A stretch of DNA of 6,699 nt from Prolixibacteraceae bacterium. GTDB taxonomy: Bacteria > Bacteroidota > Bacteroidia > Bacteroidales > Prolixibacteraceae. The stretch spans positions 1 to 6,699 of the forward strand of contig JAFGGF010000113.1 in assembly GCA_016930735.1 (NCBI GenBank), read 5' to 3'. Position numbers and translations under genes: made by a program. The notes beneath the pieces were generated by a model that searched no databases, was not told where the DNA came from, and saw nothing but the letters and a program-made list of their open reading frames with translations. Within the stretch, counting starts at the first letter, position 1, and each line of letters begins with the position of its first letter. Positions 5,883 to 6,699 of this stretch are shown here, in pieces.

Positions 5883-6699
5883 ATGAAAAGACTCCTGCTT
5901 TTTTTAATAATCCCGGTTATTACCGGCTCATTATCCGGGCAGGATATTGAAAAACAGCTTGTTTCTCAAAAACCGGTTTTATACGAAAAACTTTATCTCC
6001 ACACCGACCGTGATTTGTATTCCACAGGTGATACAATCTGGTTCAAACCTTATCTTGTAAGTGGTATGACCCACAAACCCATCGAAGGGTATAAAAACAT
6101 TTATGTCCAATTGGTTTCTCCCGTCGGGGAAGTTATTGCCAACCGGCTCATCCTTTCAGTTAATGGCGAGTCGAAAGGCGATATTGCAATTCCAAATTCA
6201 ATCTCTGATGGACAATACAGTTTAAGGGCTTTCACAAAATACCTCAAAAATTTTGGTGAAGAAAGCCTGTTTCATAAACGAATTTGGATTTCAACACCCA
6301 AAAGTTCACTTAACCTGGAATTTGCTCTGGAAGAAAATACTGATTCGATAGATGTGATGTTTTTTCCCGAAGGAGGCAACCTGGTTTTAAATGCAGTGAA
6401 CCATATTGCATTTAAGGCAGTCGATTCTTCAGGTAAGGGAATCGGAATTAAAGGACAGATAGTGGATGGTGATGGGAATATTATAAACAGGTTTGAATCC
6501 GGTTTTATGGGGATGGGAAAATTTGTGCTGATGCCCAATGAAGGGAAAATTTATTATGCAAAGGTTGAAGGCTACCCCCGGTTTTTATATAGTTTTGAAA
6601 AAATCCTCGAAAACGGAGTTTCAATCCATTATTCCGACGAAGGAGCGGATGCTCTGGTTTCGGTAATCAGGAATATAAAAAAGCAGGGAGCGCAGAAAT
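5883..6699 (+). CDS. Exported macroglobulin-like (MG2 domain) protein, N-terminal part, cut by window edge
   Basis: The frame starts at ATG 5883 and runs 272 codons plus one base to the right edge without a stop, so the gene continues beyond the window. A signal peptide is clear (about 1-19, likely cut at LSG before QD). The motif KLYLHTDRDLYSTGDTIWFK (36-55) and following strands to about 140 form a macroglobulin MG2-like beta-sandwich, as in alpha-2-macroglobulin-type proteins. A second macroglobulin-like module begins at DVMFFPEGGNLV (157-168) and includes HIAFKAVDSSGKGI and GKFVLMP (212-218). In Bacteroidota, proteins with this start are usually about 800-900 residues and often end in a carboxypeptidase-like or TonB-plug-like region; whether this one does cannot be seen. 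It is probably periplasmic or outer-membrane associated. The exact role is unknown in the family as far as I know. It is divergent from the gene at 5058-5738. Confidence 0.88.
   Translation, partial: MKRLLLFLIIPVITGSLSGQDIEKQLVSQKPVLYEKLYLHTDRDLYSTGDTIWFKPYLVSGMTHKPIEGYKNIYVQLVSPVGEVIANRLILSVNGESKGDIAIPNSISDGQYSLRAFTKYLKNFGEESLFHKRIWISTPKSSLNLEFALEENTDSIDVMFFPEGGNLVLNAVNHIAFKAVDSSGKGIGIKGQIVDGDGNIINRFESGFMGMGKFVLMPNEGKIYYAKVEGYPRFLYSFEKILENGVSIHYSDEGADALVSVIRNIKKQGAQK

Noticed and set aside
6272..6538. Open frame of 88 codons on the minus strand
   Set aside because: It is antisense to the MG2-domain gene and has no recognisable features.
1..6699. Mobile element, CRISPR array, tRNA or defence system
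   Set aside because: No transposase, integrase, repeat-spacer pattern, cloverleaf or known defence-gene motif was seen on either strand.

Overview
The window looks like ordinary chromosomal DNA from a member of the Bacteroidota. The DNA is A+T-rich and starts lack a clear Shine-Dalgarno sequence. One promoter fits the Bacteroidota form (TTTG, 19-base spacer, TAnnTTTG-like -7 box). The protein families also fit: a long FtsX/MacB-type ABC permease beginning MIKNFLK..., and an exported macroglobulin-like (MG2) protein with a YLHTDRDLYSTGDTIWF motif. An anaerobic or marine lineage near Bacteroidales/Marinilabiliales is a guess; the sequence does not fix the genus.

Layout: (1) 7-2427 (+), a complete ABC transporter permease. 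(2) 2428-2540, a convergent gap holding a perfect 16-bp-arm palindrome that probably terminates transcription from both sides. (3) 2541-3839 (-), an exported serine hydrolase of the class C beta-lactamase/esterase superfamily. (4) 3951-4148 (-), a 65-residue acidic protein with a TerB-like DGHID loop. (5) 4149-4278, a divergent promoter region. (6) 4279-5022 (+), a lipoprotein with a C-terminal OB-fold-like domain, followed by an intrinsic terminator that runs into the 3' end of the next, convergent gene. (7) 5058-5738 (-), an exported protein of unknown function, possibly a small beta-barrel. (8) 5739-5882, a second divergent intergenic region. (9) 5883 to the right edge (+), the N-terminal 272 codons of an exported MG2-domain protein; the reading frame is still open at base 6699.

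The genes alternate in direction and mostly look like single transcription units. The only possible operon is the small acidic gene with the serine hydrolase, both on the minus strand and 111 bases apart. Five of the six proteins are membrane or exported products, so the shared theme is the cell envelope, but nothing shows that they act in one pathway. No gap exceeds 150 bases. I saw no RNA genes, insertion sequences, CRISPR arrays or phage genes, and I found no convincing new system. The observations below are modest.
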